DNA of 64,000 nucleotides, taken from the NCBI GenBank assembly GCA_009801085.1, contig VNWV01000003.1, forward strand, positions 1,240,001-1,304,000, given 5' to 3'. Each line of letters begins with the position of its first letter. The first letter of the stretch is position 1. A program made the translations under genes and the position numbers. The notes under the pieces are model-generated. The model was not told where the DNA came from, searched no databases, and saw only the letters and a list, made by a program, of their open reading frames with translations. This stretch comes from Lasiodiplodia sp. COLG20 (Eukaryota; Ascomycota; Dothideomycetes; Botryosphaeriales; Botryosphaeriaceae). Positions 44,509 through 57,213 of this stretch are shown one piece after another.

Positions 44509-44901
44509 CGCGAAATTGGAGAGAAGGAAACCATGAAGAAAAAAAGAGAAAAAAAGGGCTAGAAGGGGAAGAAGGAAGGGAAGAGAAGATGGGCGAGTTC
44601 GTTTCATATTGTGGACGGAAAGGCTTCAATCCCATATGAAGGGGCTTTTATGAGAGTGGAGGGCGTCGTAGTGGCAAGGCTTGGTAGTGAAGACTGAACA
44701 GCAGAGAAAGAGGACGATTGGCGTGAGGTCAGGGGTATATTAGTCTCTTTTCAATGAGCCTCCCTCTTAGCGGGATTCGTAAGGTAAACTTTGGCACCCG
44801 CAGTGGGTAATAAGCATCTCCCATGCTCCGTACGCCACAGCTAAATAATCAGATACGCTGTGCACTTACCGTGCCCGCAGTCAGCACCTTAGGAAAGCTT
44901 T
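44509..44901. other. Intergenic between the tentative small gene and NUP37
   Basis: Short gap holding the NUP37 3' region. Nothing else is recognised. Confidence 0.4.
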
Positions 44902-47025
44902 TCACCTCGACGATCCAAGGCTGCTCAGACCTGCGAAACCGACTCTCCTCACATTCTGCGCAGCAGGGCCATTGCCGAGACGCAGCGGTCCCTGAGGACC
45001 ACCAGCGGCGCCCGGACCAGAGGCCATGCTGTCGAGCAGGCGGTCCATGCCGCCGATGTCGAGCTCGCCGCGCTTGAGCAGGTCCTGGTCGATCCTGTCG
45101 GGGCGATCCGTGGCGTCGAGGTCCTTGGCGAACAGGTTGCCGCCCGTCTTGGCCTCGGGGCTGATGGTGGCGAGGACGACGATGCGGCGCTCGCCGACGA
45201 CGAGCAGGTCCCGCGGTACGCCCATGCGGGCGGCAGCGCCCTTGGGCTTGCCGAACTGCTCGACGTCCGTCACAGGCTCGCCGTAGAGCGAAGCGCCCTC
45301 AACGCGGGTAAGACCAGGTCCGTAGAGGGAGCCGCTTCCAGTGCTGTGCGTGCTGCGGCCCCAGAATTGCTGCAGGTTGGGGATGCGGTACATGTCGTCG
45401 CCGTAGAAGAGGACGATCGAGTCTTCGGCCTGGCCGGTCGAAGAAGAAAATGAGCTGGAGATGGAAATGCCACCGTGGGACGAGTCAGTCGTGTTGGGAG
45501 TGATGGGACCGTGGAAAAGCGTGTCTTCGCGTGTCCGGCGGGTGTTGGGAGTCATCGGCGCGAGAGTCAGGGACTTGTTGCTGGGCTTGGCCTGAGCAAG
45601 ATTTGTAGCTGCAGAAGCCTTAGGTTCAGAGCTGCTCACGTAGCCGCGGAGTGCGAAGGTCGACACAGGCTTTGTGGAGGCGTTACGAGCCGTGCTGGCA
45701 CCATCCAGAGCCCAGACGCCCCATTCTCCGTCAGACAGCAGTGCAACGATACTCTTGCCGTCAGACGCCCACTTGGCGTCGAGGATGGCTTTCCTCCGGG
45801 CCAGGTAAGGATTCGAGACTTTGATGTGTTTTGGGACTTCGAAGCTTGTCGAGAATGACGCGATCCACGCCCCAGGCTTGGGCTCAATAACGACATCTCT
45901 ACCAGCAGATCGTGGTCGTGCTCGCGGTGGTGCCAGTGGATCATATATCTTAACAGAACCCTTGGAGTCGGCAACAAGTAGTTGGAGATGGCGAGGACTG
46001 GGAAACTGAGAAGAAGTGAAGTGAACGCGGGTGGCAGGAGCGGAGAGGTATTGTGTCTGCCACGGGAAAATTGGGTCGGTGGTGAAAGAGAATTGGTTAT
46101 CCTTCAGAACGAGCGGGATGCGGAAGATGTGGAGCAGCCCGGTAACCTCAACAGAGTGAGAGGCCACAATCAGATCCCACTCCAGCGGCTCATCGCTCTG
46201 AATCAATCTCCGTGAGCGCAAGCTCTCCGTGTCGTCATCGTCATCGGAAGCATCCGCATCAATATTGATGTCCTCGGGGAAAGTATCGGAGGTGCGCGAG
46301 CTCCATGTCATGGTAATGCCACGGGGTATTGACTGATGGCCATGCTGACCCTCAATACGGAGCACATGTTCGCCGTAGGGTGCCTTGCTCTTGCTGCGTT
46401 CTGCCGCCTTGCGAGCCTGAGACGGAGGCGTGAGTGGGAGCGTAACAACGCGTACGCTAGAGTCTGCACAGGCGACAGAAAGCACTATCCTCTCGTTGAA
46501 TATGGGCGGAATGAGGTTGGCCGGCCGATAGGGGGATATGGACGGAACCTGGGGAAATGTCATGTAGAGAACCTCGGTACCCAGCGGGAGGTCAAGGTGC
46601 TGGACTACGGGCGGGTATGGCTCTGCCTCGTCTTCCTCCTCCTCTTCTGACTCAAATTCGACGTCATCGTCGATAATTGTTGGCGGCGCTTGCGAGGGCT
46701 CGTCGTCGGTGAGGTCGACCATGACGGCGTCATTTGAGGTGCCATTGACCTTGGGGTGGCTGTCGCCGGCGGAGGCAGACTTGCGCTTGAGCGAGCGGCC
46801 GCCCCTCCATATCACGCGCAGCCCATTGCTGTGGCCATAGATGACGACGGTGGAGCCGTTCGGGGCGGTCTTGGGGTAGATTTTTGCGACATTGACGCGC
46901 TGCGGAAGGTCGTAGCTGCGGTGCGCATTAGCGGTAGGTCAGAAGCACTGCGGAAAGATGCAGAAGTACCATAGCTGCAGTTGCTTGCCCTTGCGCAACA
47001 CGCGCGGCTTCATGTCGGTAGCCAT
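44902..47025 (-). CDS. nup37: Nucleoporin, Nup37 type, 689 aa
   Basis: Two exons, 47025-46970 and 46915-44902, with a 54-nt intron (GTACTT...ACCGCAG). The join reads KGKQLQLCYDLPQRVNVAK. The first exon (MATDMKPRVLRKGKQLQL) and the early segment YPKTAPNGSTVVIYGHSN match the start of fungal Nup37 beta-propellers. Further propeller-like pieces are RIVLSVACADSSVRVVTLPL, HLQLLVADSKGSVKIYDPL, AILDAKWASDGKSIVALLSD and GEWGVWALDG. An acidic patch (EFESEEEEEDEAEPYPP) and disordered loops are inserted between blades. The tail is Gly/Ala-rich. Nup37 belongs to the Y-complex (Nup107-Nup160) scaffold of the nuclear pore. The assignment rests on remembered family patterns, and another WD-type protein is the alternative. 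It is transcribed away from APC1 from a shared promoter. Confidence 0.78.
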
Positions 47026-47220
47026 GGCGGAGAGGTAAGGATGGTGTGGGCGGCGGTGGTTGTGTGGAGACGGCAGCTTCGTCGCTGAAGCTTTGAACTT
47101 TCCCGCGTCGCGTCTCCCCGCCGCGCGCTGCTCTGCCCAAGTCCGACAACAAAACAAACCCGTCGCACCGGACCATGCCCCGCCACCCACGAAGATCTCC
47201 ATGAGCCCGACAGCCCCTCC
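47026..47220. promoter_or_regulatory. Bidirectional promoter, nup37 / apc1
   Basis: Only 195 bp separate the two start codons, so both core promoters and leaders must lie here. No TATA box is evident on either side. The sequence is GC-rich with pyrimidine stretches. Confidence 0.75.
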
Positions 47221-50200
47221 ATGGCCTCCATTCGCTCTCTGGGTGCCCGCACCCCCGCCGCCCTACCATACCTAATTCAAGAGGGAATCCTGCCCGAAGA
47301 CGCCCTATCCGACGCCTACACCTGGTCCACATACAGCGATGACGATGGAGAAGAGGAGGTTACTGCGACGGAATACTTTGTGGTCTGGTCGCGAGGAGGC
47401 ATTATTCGCAAGGCATACAATTTTGAGGTCGAGGGAGAGAAGGTGCTACAGGCCGTCCTCACCTGGTTTCCTTCCGGCGAGGCCAACGCCCTGCGCAACA
47501 CCACTCAGGATTTGAGGCAAGATCATGGTCCGGGGACATTGTTCGCCAAAGACAGGGTTCGTGAACCCGGTTATCCTGCGCATGAGGAAACCGGGCCTAG
47601 CAAGCGCTCTCGAACAGATGCACCGCCGGAGAAGCTTTCCCGCGCGCTGGTCGTCTTCCTTAAGACGCAGGCCCATATCTTCTTTCTTGCAGGATCCAGC
47701 CATGTAGTCAATCTGCCGTTCGAAGTGGAACGTGTCTTCCCCGCGCCTCGAGGCCTGCTCATCCAAAGAAAGCTTTCAATGCCGGATTTCATCCCCGTCA
47801 GCCCAGCAGTACCAAGGGTTCCGCCTAATTCCTTTTTCTCTCAGCTCCCAACCCAGTCCTTTTCTCAAAATTCGAATTTGTTCACGCCAATGATCAACAC
47901 CTCTTTCACTACTCCCCGACGTGCTAAGTCGGGACAAGCCACCGCCTACCCTGCATCTCTTGCCGACCTCCTCAAAGTTGGGACAAGTCCGGCTGCAGAC
48001 GGCTTGCCTCGCCTGTTCTCTTTTACCGACCCATTCTCCGAAATGGGATTGGTGGTTGCCGCTCAGTCACAGGCCACTAAGAGCTCATGGTCTGTAAAGC
48101 AATCCGGGTCTAAGCCTCTTGACCCTGTAGACAGAGCTGAAGAGGTGCTTTATGTCACCAAACAGAATGAAATGTCGGATTCCGCAAACCCTGCAGACAA
48201 GCCATTGATTCTGGTTGTAACTGTCAATTATGAGAAGCGGTTTTACTCTGTCTGGTACGCATCTTACATCGAGCCCAAGCCAGCGTCAGCAAAGAAAAGT
48301 CGTCGCAGCTCCACGACCCTGTCTGTTGGTCGTTCTCGTCGGCGAAGTTCTCTGCACCCAGGAACCGGGGCTACAACGCCCGCTCTTAGGACCAGGGAAG
48401 GGACAAGAGACAGCTTCGGTGGCCCCGGCCGAGGCTACGGAACCAATTCATTCACTGCGAGCCAGACACGTGAACCCAGCAGCGAACATCAGACTGCAGA
48501 AGAAGCATTCGCATCTCAACTTGATCCAGAGACCGACCTCGCTAGGCAGCCTACCAGAGAATCTAGGCGCGTCAGCTCCCTACTCTCTCGAGCCGATCTT
48601 TCGAGAAGTTTCGACAAATCCGCCTTTGAGCAGGCTACACATCGCAGCAGCATAGGAAGCAGCTTTAGTCACAGTCGAAGAGGGACATCCATTGGCGGTC
48701 ATGGATTGCGTACAAGCCTTGGCCCCAGTTCTCGGCCAGCATCCCGAAAAATGAGGGCATCTACTCCGGGAGATGTTTCACAGATCAGTCTGAGCGCTGT
48801 TTCTCTGGAGGATACCTTGGACGATGATTTAGATCTTGACAATACCATCGATGATTCAGAAATTCCTGACGAGCTCCTCGGTGGTGACGGAGAAGATGCG
48901 TCTGGTCTGCAAGAGCCTATTGAGGGGCTGCGCCGGGAGCTGTTGTTGGTCAAATTCTCCGAATTTCCCTTCGGTACATCCGAAAGCATCTTCCATTCTT
49001 CCGTGCATGGAAACCCAATGGTACGTTGCATTAGATCTGTCATATGTGCATCTACTGACGCCTTTCTAGGAACCACCTAAGATTTTTACCTTAAAAGCTC
49101 CTAGGTCATTCACCGATTCCTCTCTCAATGATGGACACTTCTTTCTCTATATGATGCAAAAATCGAAAGGCGAACTTGTCGAACATGAATTCACTGTTCA
49201 ACGAAGGCGGCTTACGCCAACCCCTGCATCCAATATTGGTGGCTCAAAATCAAAAGAGCCGCATAACGTCCTTATCCCGACTGCGGTTAACACTCGGCGC
49301 CAACGAGATTTCATTGATGCAATAAAAATTTGCGACAACGATGTTCAACGAGTCCTGTGTCTAGCCCGAGACGACTCGGGAGATTCGCTGTCCGCGGGAT
49401 GGTGCACACAGGCGCGGTACACTCTCGTTCTTCCCAGAAGATTCAGGCTGTACAATCCTTACTCGATCGGGTTCAGCCTGCCCATGCAGGAAGCTATGGA
49501 GGATCCAAACCAGTCGATTGGAACCCCTGAAGATCTGACTGCCTTGGCGCATGCTACAAGGAATGGTAGTGTTGACATAAAGGAAGGTAACGGACGATAT
49601 CACCGCTTGCAGGTCAAACTCTGGCCACAGAATGCCATGGTATCCCGAGTCCTTTCAGCCTGCCGCTTGATCCTACCTCCACCTCAGGGCGACCATTTGC
49701 TGGCGATTTGGTGGAACATTTCCCGCAATATGCGCAACGAAATGCGTTTTGATGTAGAATGGGCGGCTTTGGTCGCATCCATTTTTGCCTTTGGCGTTGG
49801 CGGAATAGACCCGAAGTCGGTTCGACTCACTGACATCACGCGCTCTGTGGAGGGCACCCCAAGTAGGCGGTCACTCAGACGGCCGGCTGCTGATGACCCC
49901 TTCGAGCTGCTGTGGCGCTACCAGAGCCAGGATCCTGCTGCCAAGAGCTGGGACGGAGCCGCATGGTCTTGGGTGGAGCAGACTCTGGCAGAAAAAGCTA
50001 AGCCTCGCACATCAACCAGACACTCTCTACTTTCTCCATCGACCAACTACGGCATCAAGAGGAAAAGCGATTTCATTCCGTTCTGTGCTAAGGCTGCCCG
50101 CGATTTCCTTCAGGAGCCTTTGGCGAAGAAGATTCTCCCAGAGACAGCTGGAAGGTCAACTCGTACTAAGCATCAGGACTCTCATGCCAACTACCTTCCA

Positions 50201-53200
50201 TCTATCCTTGTTGCCCTGCACCTGCTGCGTGAGGAGGAAAAGTTGAACATTCTGACAAAAGACACTCGATCATCCGAGACTGGTAATCTTGCCCCTGTCC
50301 TGGCACAGCTTGGGCGCTGGCTTGATTGGGAGTTCTGGGATTGGAAGATCACCAGCCCATATGGCCTAGATGGCGCAAGTTTAGATCAGTGGGTGTTTGA
50401 AGATGGTAAGTTCCAATATTTTACATGCAGCTCGACTATGGATTCGGGCAGATGTCAACAACATCAGCTAACTACTTCCAGCTTCAATTACCACCGTCAC
50501 ACTTCCCCACCCCCCCTGGGAAAAGCCGCCTTCGATATTCGACTGGCTGGAGAGGATGCTTGATCCGCGTAGATACCAAGGTTTCCCGACTTTGGACATG
50601 CTGGTTGGACAGCCAGAGAAACCTCAAACCTCGCATGACTCTCAGTCCCTTGCTGACGCAGTCACTGCTTTAACTCCGCGTACAGTGGCATTGTGCAAAT
50701 ACCTCGCAAAGATACGACGGGGGGAACAAACACCAAGTTTGCAGGTTGAGACAATGCTGGCCAGCGGAATCGACACTCGCATGCTAGAAACATTCCCTTC
50801 GGCTGTCGTTGCCGGAATTCGTGAAGCAATTGTCGAATGCCAGTCCAATCCGCCAACCACGTGGAACGAAAGGCTCCTTGAGATTGTCGGTAGAGAGGAC
50901 CTCACCACGCTGCTCAGACCAGACACTGAGTGGTCTCCAAGCTCAACTTCTTTAGTTGTGAGTATTCCCACCCTATCCATGGCTACATTCCTAACGGACA
51001 AAGTCTGCTCCTGGCATTGCAAGTCGCGATGTGCATACTATTTGCCAGTCCGCAGAGGCCAACGACTCCTCTCAAAGCTCTTCCGAAGCCGACAGACACA
51101 TGATCACGCGGCTCATTTTCAGCGAAGACCGGCGCTACATTGAGGCTCTACGTCTTCTCGAGCCACTTCGCCCTGCTGTTGCCGAGTGTATTCCGGATCC
51201 TTCCTGGACAGAAGCTGAACATCTGGATGCGCAGAAGAGCGTTATGCAATGGGTTATGCTGAGAACCTTTGCATTGCCATCAGGGCACTCGATGCTTCAA
51301 TTTGATAGCAAGAGACCTCTCGTCACAGAGAAGTACCCACTGCATGGCTTCACAACGCTGTGCACCATGAAACCTCTCAACAATACGGTTAGTGCGGATC
51401 GAAGCACATACACCGAGGAGAAGTTTGCATGGGCCTTCTTCCATGCGGGTGTCTCAGCCGGTCTAAGCATCTCGCGCCGGGCCAAAGGCATCGATACGTC
51501 GTGGATTGCATACAATAAGCCCGCAGAACTCAGCAACAAACACGCAGGGTTGCTGTTCGGACTCGGCTTGAACGGCCACCTGAAAAATATTGCCAAATGG
51601 CTGTCTTTCAAGTACCTTACACCCAAGCATAGCATGACATCGATTGGCCTTCTCCTTGGCCTTTCTGTCTCATATATGGGCACCATGGATACTCTGGTCA
51701 CCCGCTTACTCTCAGTGCACGTCACGCGTATGCTGCCACCCGGTGCGGCTGATCTCAACTTGCCTCCTCTGGCGCAAACGACTGGCCTAATGGGTATCGG
51801 ATTACTTTACCTGAACAGCCAGCACCGAAGAATGAGCGAGATCATGCTCTCGGAAATTGAACATGTCGAGCTCGAAGATCCTTCGGCGCCATCAGACAAC
51901 ATACGGGATGAAGGGTACAGACTTGCAGCTGGATTCGCTCTTGGGTTGATCAACCTCGGCAATGGGAATGACCTCCGCGGTCTTCATGATATGCGTTTGG
52001 TTGAGCGGCTCCTTGCGGTTGCCGTTGGGCACAAGCCAGTCGATATTGTCCACGTTCTGGATCAAGCAACTGCCGGTGCCGTCATCGCCATAGCTTTGGT
52101 GTTCATGAAAACTCAGAACGCTTCGGTGGCCCGCAAGATTGACGTACCAGACACGCTCCCTCAGTTCGATTATGTCCGTCCGGACATCTTTCTGCTCCGA
52201 ACGCTTGCCAAGCATCTAATTATGTGGGATGATATTCAGGCAGACTACAAGTGGATTGTTGCGAATCTTCCACCGGAGTATGGAGTCAACCACAAGCTCA
52301 CAGAGATCAAAGCTCTTCGAAGTGAGCATATGCCTTTTTACAACATCATGGCCGGCCTGCTTTGGAGCATCGGACTCAAGCATGCGGGTACCGGAAACAC
52401 CAAAGCTCGAGACTTTCTGGTCACCTACCTCGATCAATTCATCCGACTCTGCCACCTACCCGCCATTCGATACGACGCCCGTCTCACCCGCAACACCGTG
52501 CGAAACTGCCAGGACTTGATCGCCCTCTCAGCCGCAACCGTCATGGCGGGCACCGGCGACATCGTGGTCTTCCGCCGCCTGCGCCTGCTCCACGGCCGCG
52601 TCAGCCCAGACGTGCCGTACGGCTCGCACTTCGCCGCGCACATGGCCCTCGGCGCGCTCTTCGTCGCCGGCGGCAGCTACACCTTCAGCACATCCAACCT
52701 CGCCATCGCCGCGCTCGTCTGCGCCTTCTACCCGCTCTTCCCGACGGACGTGCTGGACAACAAGGCGCACCTGCAGGCGTTCCGGCACTTCTGGGTGCTG
52801 GCGGCGGAGCCGCGCTGCGCCGTGATCCGCGACGTCGAGACGCAGCGCGCCATCGCCATGCCGCTGGTCGTCACGTTCCGCGACGGCTCGACGCGGCACG
52901 ATTACACGGCGCCGTGCCTGCTGCCCGAGCTCGACTCGATCGCCACCATCCAGACCAACTCGCCCGAGCACTGGCCCGTCACGCTCGACTTCGTCGCCAA
53001 CCCGGCCCACCTGGCCGCGTTCAAGCGCACGCAGACCATCCACGCGCGCCGCCGCCCCGCGCACCTGTCGACGACGCTGGTAGCAAACGGCCAGCGCTAC
53101 CAGGACCGCACCTTCAACGCTACCCTCACCGCCCTCAACGACGCACATCTCGCCAACGCGGCTGTCGCGGCGTCCCGTGCTGGCATCTTGTGGGACTGGA

Positions 53201-53721
53201 TCTTCTCCCTGCCCGCCCTGCGCGGCGGCGAGCATCACCCTCACCCTGCAGCGCCTTCTTCTTCTTCCTCCACTACTTCTCCCTCGACCTTCCCGCTTCC
53301 GATCGTTAGCAAAGCAGACGTCTCCGCCCTCATCATCCCGACTGATGCGCTGCCATCGTTTCCTGGCGCCGGCGCTGGCGCGTCCGCTGCGCTGGTGTCT
53401 TCGTCGTCGTCCGGTGCTATTGGAGGCTCTGGTGCTGGTGCTGCTGGTGGGAGTGGAGGTGGCGGTGGCATCGAGTTGCTGACGGATGGCAAGACAAGTC
53501 CGGTGGACGAGCGGCTGGTGCTGCGGACGGCGGCGCTGAGGGGGTGGGATGCGGATGGGTTGAGGAACTTGCGGTTGCTGTTCAGGTGGGTGGAGAGGGC
53601 GGAAGAGGAGGCGGAGGAGGGTGGGGCGGCGAGTTGTCGGTGGTTGGGTAGGGAGGTGGTGGAGGGGCTGAGGGCCGTGGTCGGGGAGAGGGGGAGGGCG
53701 GTTGGTGGGGGGGTTGTGTGA
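47221..53721 (+). CDS. apc1: Anaphase-promoting complex subunit 1 (BimE/APC1), 2109 aa
   Basis: Four exons: 47221-49020, 49070-50405, 50482-50957 and 51004-53721. The introns are 49, 76, 46 and 48-class short fungal type; only three are present (49, 76 and 46 nt). The joins read GNPMEPPKIFTLKAP, FEDGASITTVTLPHPP and TSLVSAPGIASRDVH. The N-terminus (MASIRSLGARTPAALPYLI, then VVWSRGGIIRKAYNFEVEG) is the APC1 propeller start. Ser-rich loops (residues about 340-560) carry many SP/TP and RRxS sites. Proteasome/cyclosome repeats lie at about residues 1380-1620 (KHAGLLFGLGLNGHL, TTGLMGIGLLYLN, YRLAAGFALGLINLG). ADRSTYTEEKFAWAFFHAG and KGIDTSWIAYNKPAEL are typical of BimE. APC1 is the scaffold of the cyclosome ubiquitin ligase. 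The length is close to Aspergillus BimE. The last 200 residues are Ser- and Gly-rich low complexity, and codon use there becomes extremely GC-rich. Confidence 0.95.
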
Positions 53722-54026
53722 TTGGGGGTGGTTGATGAGGAAAGCGGTTGGGCTGCTGATGGATGGTGAGTGGGTGACTGGAACTCCGGTCCTTGTTTAG
53801 TTTGCGTATGGCGTGGTAATCATGTTTGTAGGCTCAGCAGGAACAGGACAGGAAAAGTATTATATTTCTATACTCTCGAGCCATGATAATAATACATAAA
53901 AGAGTTTGTGGCCTATGCTGATAGAACCTTTCGTAGTATTGTACAAAGAGCGCTAAGGAAGAACAGGATCGAAGTGCTGCTGGAAGATCGAGTTTAATCG
54001 GCCGGTATGCGAGGTCGTAAGGTAGG
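53722..54026. other. Convergent 3' regions of apc1 and the first small membrane gene
   Basis: A 305-bp gap between a plus-strand and a minus-strand stop codon. It contains AT-rich stretches such as AAAAGTATTATATTTCTATA, consistent with polyadenylation regions. No gene. Confidence 0.5.
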
Positions 54027-54479
54027 TCATGACGTTGGAGGGAATGATGTTGTTTTTAAAGTGCGAAGCGATCCGGTATAGACGCGGTATTCGGCGACTT
54101 GGAAGAGTTGCTCTGAGCTCGACTCCGTCCCATAACGAGGAAAATCGAAGCCGTGATGGTCGTGGAAGTGTGTGAAAGTTGGGTCGAGGTGATACGGTTC
54201 GGATGGAGGATAAGCGATGGTGGTCATGTTTGTTTCGGTGTTTTGTTCTGGGAGCTGTCAGTCTCTCTTAGTGCATTAAGGCTGAGAAGTAGAACATTTA
54301 CCTCGATTATGTGACCGAAAAAGCATAGAGAAGTTGCGAAACCGTCTGCGGAAGATATAGCCGATGCATGGAAAGATGACAGTAACGAGAAGGGTGACCA
54401 AAGCAAGGAGAGCTTCTTTGGACCATCCGGAAGATTGGGCGGTAGGCTGAGCCGCATTGCTGACTAAGATGGCACCCAT
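54027..54479 (-). CDS. Small single-pass membrane protein, GWSKEAL family copy A, 132 aa
   Basis: Model: exons 54479-54302 and 54247-54027 with a 54-nt intron (GTAAAT...CTGACAGCTCCCAG). Residues 1-20 are polar (MGAILVSNAAQPTAQSS). The motif GWSKEALLAL then leads into a transmembrane helix (LVTLLVTVIFPCIGYIF), with a basic stop-transfer segment RRRFRNF behind it. By the positive-inside rule the tail faces the cytosol. The tail exon encodes EQNTETNMTTIAYPPSEPYH and later HFHDHHGFDFPRYGTE, SEQLFQVAEYRVYTGSLRTL. The acceptor was chosen because it joins in frame, and the same join gives an EQ start in copy B. An acceptor 7 nt earlier would give a longer, less protein-like tail. Copies B and C follow upstream on the same strand. 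I recognise no named family. Confidence 0.72.
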
Positions 54480-56198
54480 GGCGATGAAGTTGGAGACAAG
54501 AGAATGACAGGAAAAATGTTGATTCGAATAGCAGTGAACTGGGCTGAACGTGCCGTAGAAGAAAGAAGCTATATATCTCAGAGGTACCGTACCCCGGATG
54601 CGCAGCGCAATAAGATGAGACCGGCGCCTCGCCGCCAGAGCAGGGAATTTGGCCTGTGCTGGACACCACACTGCGGTGCACGGGCCTCCCGCCCGTCAGC
54701 CGCTTCTTTCCCTCCGCGGCCGCCTGAAACGTCGGACAGCGAGCGGCGGCAAAGACTTCTCTGCGAGCATCGCTCGGCTCCAGCGTTGTGGAAAATTTGT
54801 TGCCAGGAGGCCGGCCCAATTACAATCCCTGTCTGTCACCATCGCTGGCAAAGTTCAAAACTGCTGGCAGCCTCGAGCTCCACCAGCGCACTGATGAGAT
54901 GCCGCGCAGCCACACAGCCAATGGGCGATTGGCCGCGGGCGTATCGCGGTGGGGGAACTGACTAGCAGCCGACTGAGCCTCCTTCTTCTGCCCCAGTCCC
55001 CAAGCAACAATCTTATTACCCACCCCTGCTCAATGCCGAAAGTAGTAATCCAACTGGTGCTGGCCGCGACGAAGTGGATGTTCAGATTTCCTGACCGCGG
55101 GCGCACGCACGTGCCCCGAGTGTGCTCGCATGGCAGTGGGTCTCTGTCCCTCTCTTTTCAGAATGCATCAATCACGCCGTGCTGCCGCTTCCACGCATCA
55201 ATTTGGATCAGTCCCTCACTCACGGTGCGAAGCAACAGCAGCTGCGCGCCATTGCAGATGCATATGATGTTTCTCGCAGCCAAGCCGTTACATACGAGCG
55301 GCCTCCGTGCCAGCAAATCCATTCGCTTAGCCAGAGCTTAAGCCCACCACCACGTTTGATCTGCACTTCCTCCCCGCCTCACCGCCCACAGTGTTGCACC
55401 TCGACAAGGGGCCAAAGTCGGGGACGAGTCGGTATCGCGATCTATTTGGACGCAGAAGCGGATCAATCGACGGATTGGGCGCGTGTGCCACAGCGATCAA
55501 GCTCCGCATAGGGTAATTCTCGAACTAGGGGCGACGCGTCGCGGACCCGCCCGCGTATTCACCACGCTTCCCGTCAGGGGCGATGCGAGAAACCGAGCAG
55601 GCTGATGAGTGATGATCGCAGTAGTAGCTATCAGCAGTCATCAAATGATTAGCTATTCGCGGCCTAGGGCCGACGTGAAACGAGCATCCTGGTGGGGGCA
55701 CAGGCCTCAAATGCGAAGCTCCTATGCGGGTGCTGCCTAATCCGCCAAAACGAATGCTAGACAGATCCACGGCGAGGGTATAGAGAGAAGGGGGAGGCGC
55801 CTCCGGGCGGGCGCACACCCGGTCTCGCGAACGGTCTGTGTGAAGATTATTGTTCGCGTGAGGGCGGCTTACCGCGTCCACGTGTTGTGGCACAAGGCTG
55901 AAAGGTGAGATTGTGGCTGAGTCTTCTGCTCTTGTCCGATACCGCCAATTGCTGTTATACGCCAAGACGTATTTCATGTTTCCTGCCGCTTCGAACATTT
56001 GGGTTCTCGAATTTATGCATGGCATTGTGGTCAAGTTCTTCGGCTCAGCAGAGAATAGGGAAACAGTGCTTTTTGTATAAACGCCGGCTAAAAATAGACT
56101 AACATCCCAAAAAGGTTACATGCAGCGGCATAGCGTGCTGGGTGTTTTTGGACGTCCTGGAATCAAGCAGGCAGATTACCCGACGATGCTGCTGCATC
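54480..56198. other. Intergenic between family copies A and B
   Basis: Holds the promoter of copy A. A 169-codon minus-strand frame (55525-56034) and several plus-strand frames have no recognisable content. No RNA gene is seen. Confidence 0.45.
54570..54578 (-). promoter_or_regulatory. TATA-like element upstream of copy A
   Basis: TATATATCT on the plus strand (AGATATATA on the coding strand) lies 91 bases before the start. The identical 9-mer occurs upstream of copies B and C. Confidence 0.5.
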
Positions 56199-56690
56199 TC
56201 ATTCCCCAAACTGTCGGCTATTACCGGTCGTGCTTGAGAATGGTGATGTCCGCCGTGATGTTGAAGAGGATGAGATTCTCAAGATGCGGCGTGATTCAGT
56301 ATGCACTTCAGTCACTTCCAAGAGGTGACTCAGCGGACGGCCAACAGGGTAATGCTCGTGGTAATTGGCGAAGGAAGGGGGCCGGCCGCTGGTGTGATAT
56401 GTTTTGACAGGTCGAGGGATCATCGCCCTGTTCGCTTCGGAGACTTGTTCTTCACACCATTAGCACTTCTCCAGCAAGGCTAAGGTTTGATTCTAACCTC
56501 GATTTAGTGGTAGAATACAGGTGCCGCGGTAACGAAATTGTTTGCGAATAATGTAACCGGCACATGGAAGAATTATTGAGATAAAGAGAGCGATTAACGC
56601 AAGAAGGGCTTCTTTAGACCAGCCGGACGATTGGATATCAGGCTCAGGGAGGGAAGGCTGAGACGAATTGCCTAATAAGACGTTGCCCAT
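56199..56690 (-). CDS. Small single-pass membrane protein, GWSKEAL family copy B, 147 aa
   Basis: Model: exons 56690-56498 and 56449-56199 with a 48-nt intron (GTTAGA...GTGCTAATGGTGTGAAG) that has a good CTAAT branch site. The N-terminus (MGNVLLGNSSQPSLPEPD) resembles copy A (MGxxLxxNxxQP). Then come QSSGWSKEALLAL, the helix IALFISIILPCAGYII and the basic RKQFRYR. The intron falls 18 residues after the GY that ends the helix, in phase 1, exactly as in copy A. The tail starts EQVSEANRAMIPRPVKTYH and contains FANYHEHYPVGRPLSHLLEV, then a Ser/Arg-rich end. A weak match to the tail of copy A (HLLEVTEVHTESRRILRI versus QLFQVAEYRVYTGSLRTL) suggests common origin. An in-frame ATG six codons upstream (56708) is the alternative start. 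Confidence 0.75.
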
Positions 56691-56814
56691 GGCAGTGCAG
56701 TTGCTCATGCTCGAGAGCGGCCGTGGCAAGAACGTGTAGTCGAGGGTAAAAAAGAAAAACAACAAAGATCTCAAGAAGATATATGTAGTAATAACGAGGG
56801 GTGGTCAGCAGACA

Positions 56815-56823
56815 TATATATCT
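56815..56823 (-). promoter_or_regulatory. TATA-like element upstream of copy B
   Basis: The same TATATATCT 9-mer (plus-strand sense), 125 bases before the start of copy B. Confidence 0.5.
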
Positions 56824-57213
56824 AGTGGTCAACGGAACAAGGACACGGGCATGGCGGGCGCGCCTCTCTCGCTCTCTGCAGATGTACACACCCATTCGAC
56901 GCTGCGGAGAGAGCTGGGCGCATTAGGCTTACAGGGATAGTGGTCATGTCAGAAGGAGTTATGAGACAGCTGCTCTGGGATTCGTGGAGGTTCCTCGATA
57001 GTCAGCAAAAGGTATCTCAAACGACTCTCTTACCGGCGTATCTCATAAAGACTTATACCTCGGTCCTACACGTTAAGGTTATGGAGGCGGGCACAGCCGC
57101 AGGCCTGATCCTTGTCGGTCCGGAACGGCGTGCGACCGCGCACCGAGAAACGTGGCAGATCCCAGATGACTTCGAGAAGCGTCGGCTGTGCATAACTTAG
57201 ACGACGGCAGGCA

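Noticed and set aside
52362..53309. A 315-codon plus-strand frame inside apc1, rich in Arg and Pro
   Set aside because: It overlaps the strongly conserved APC1 C-terminal half and arises from the GC-biased codons of that region.
55525..56034. A 169-codon minus-strand frame between family copies A and B
   Set aside because: No recognisable domain and no relation to the GWSKEAL family; composition looks random.
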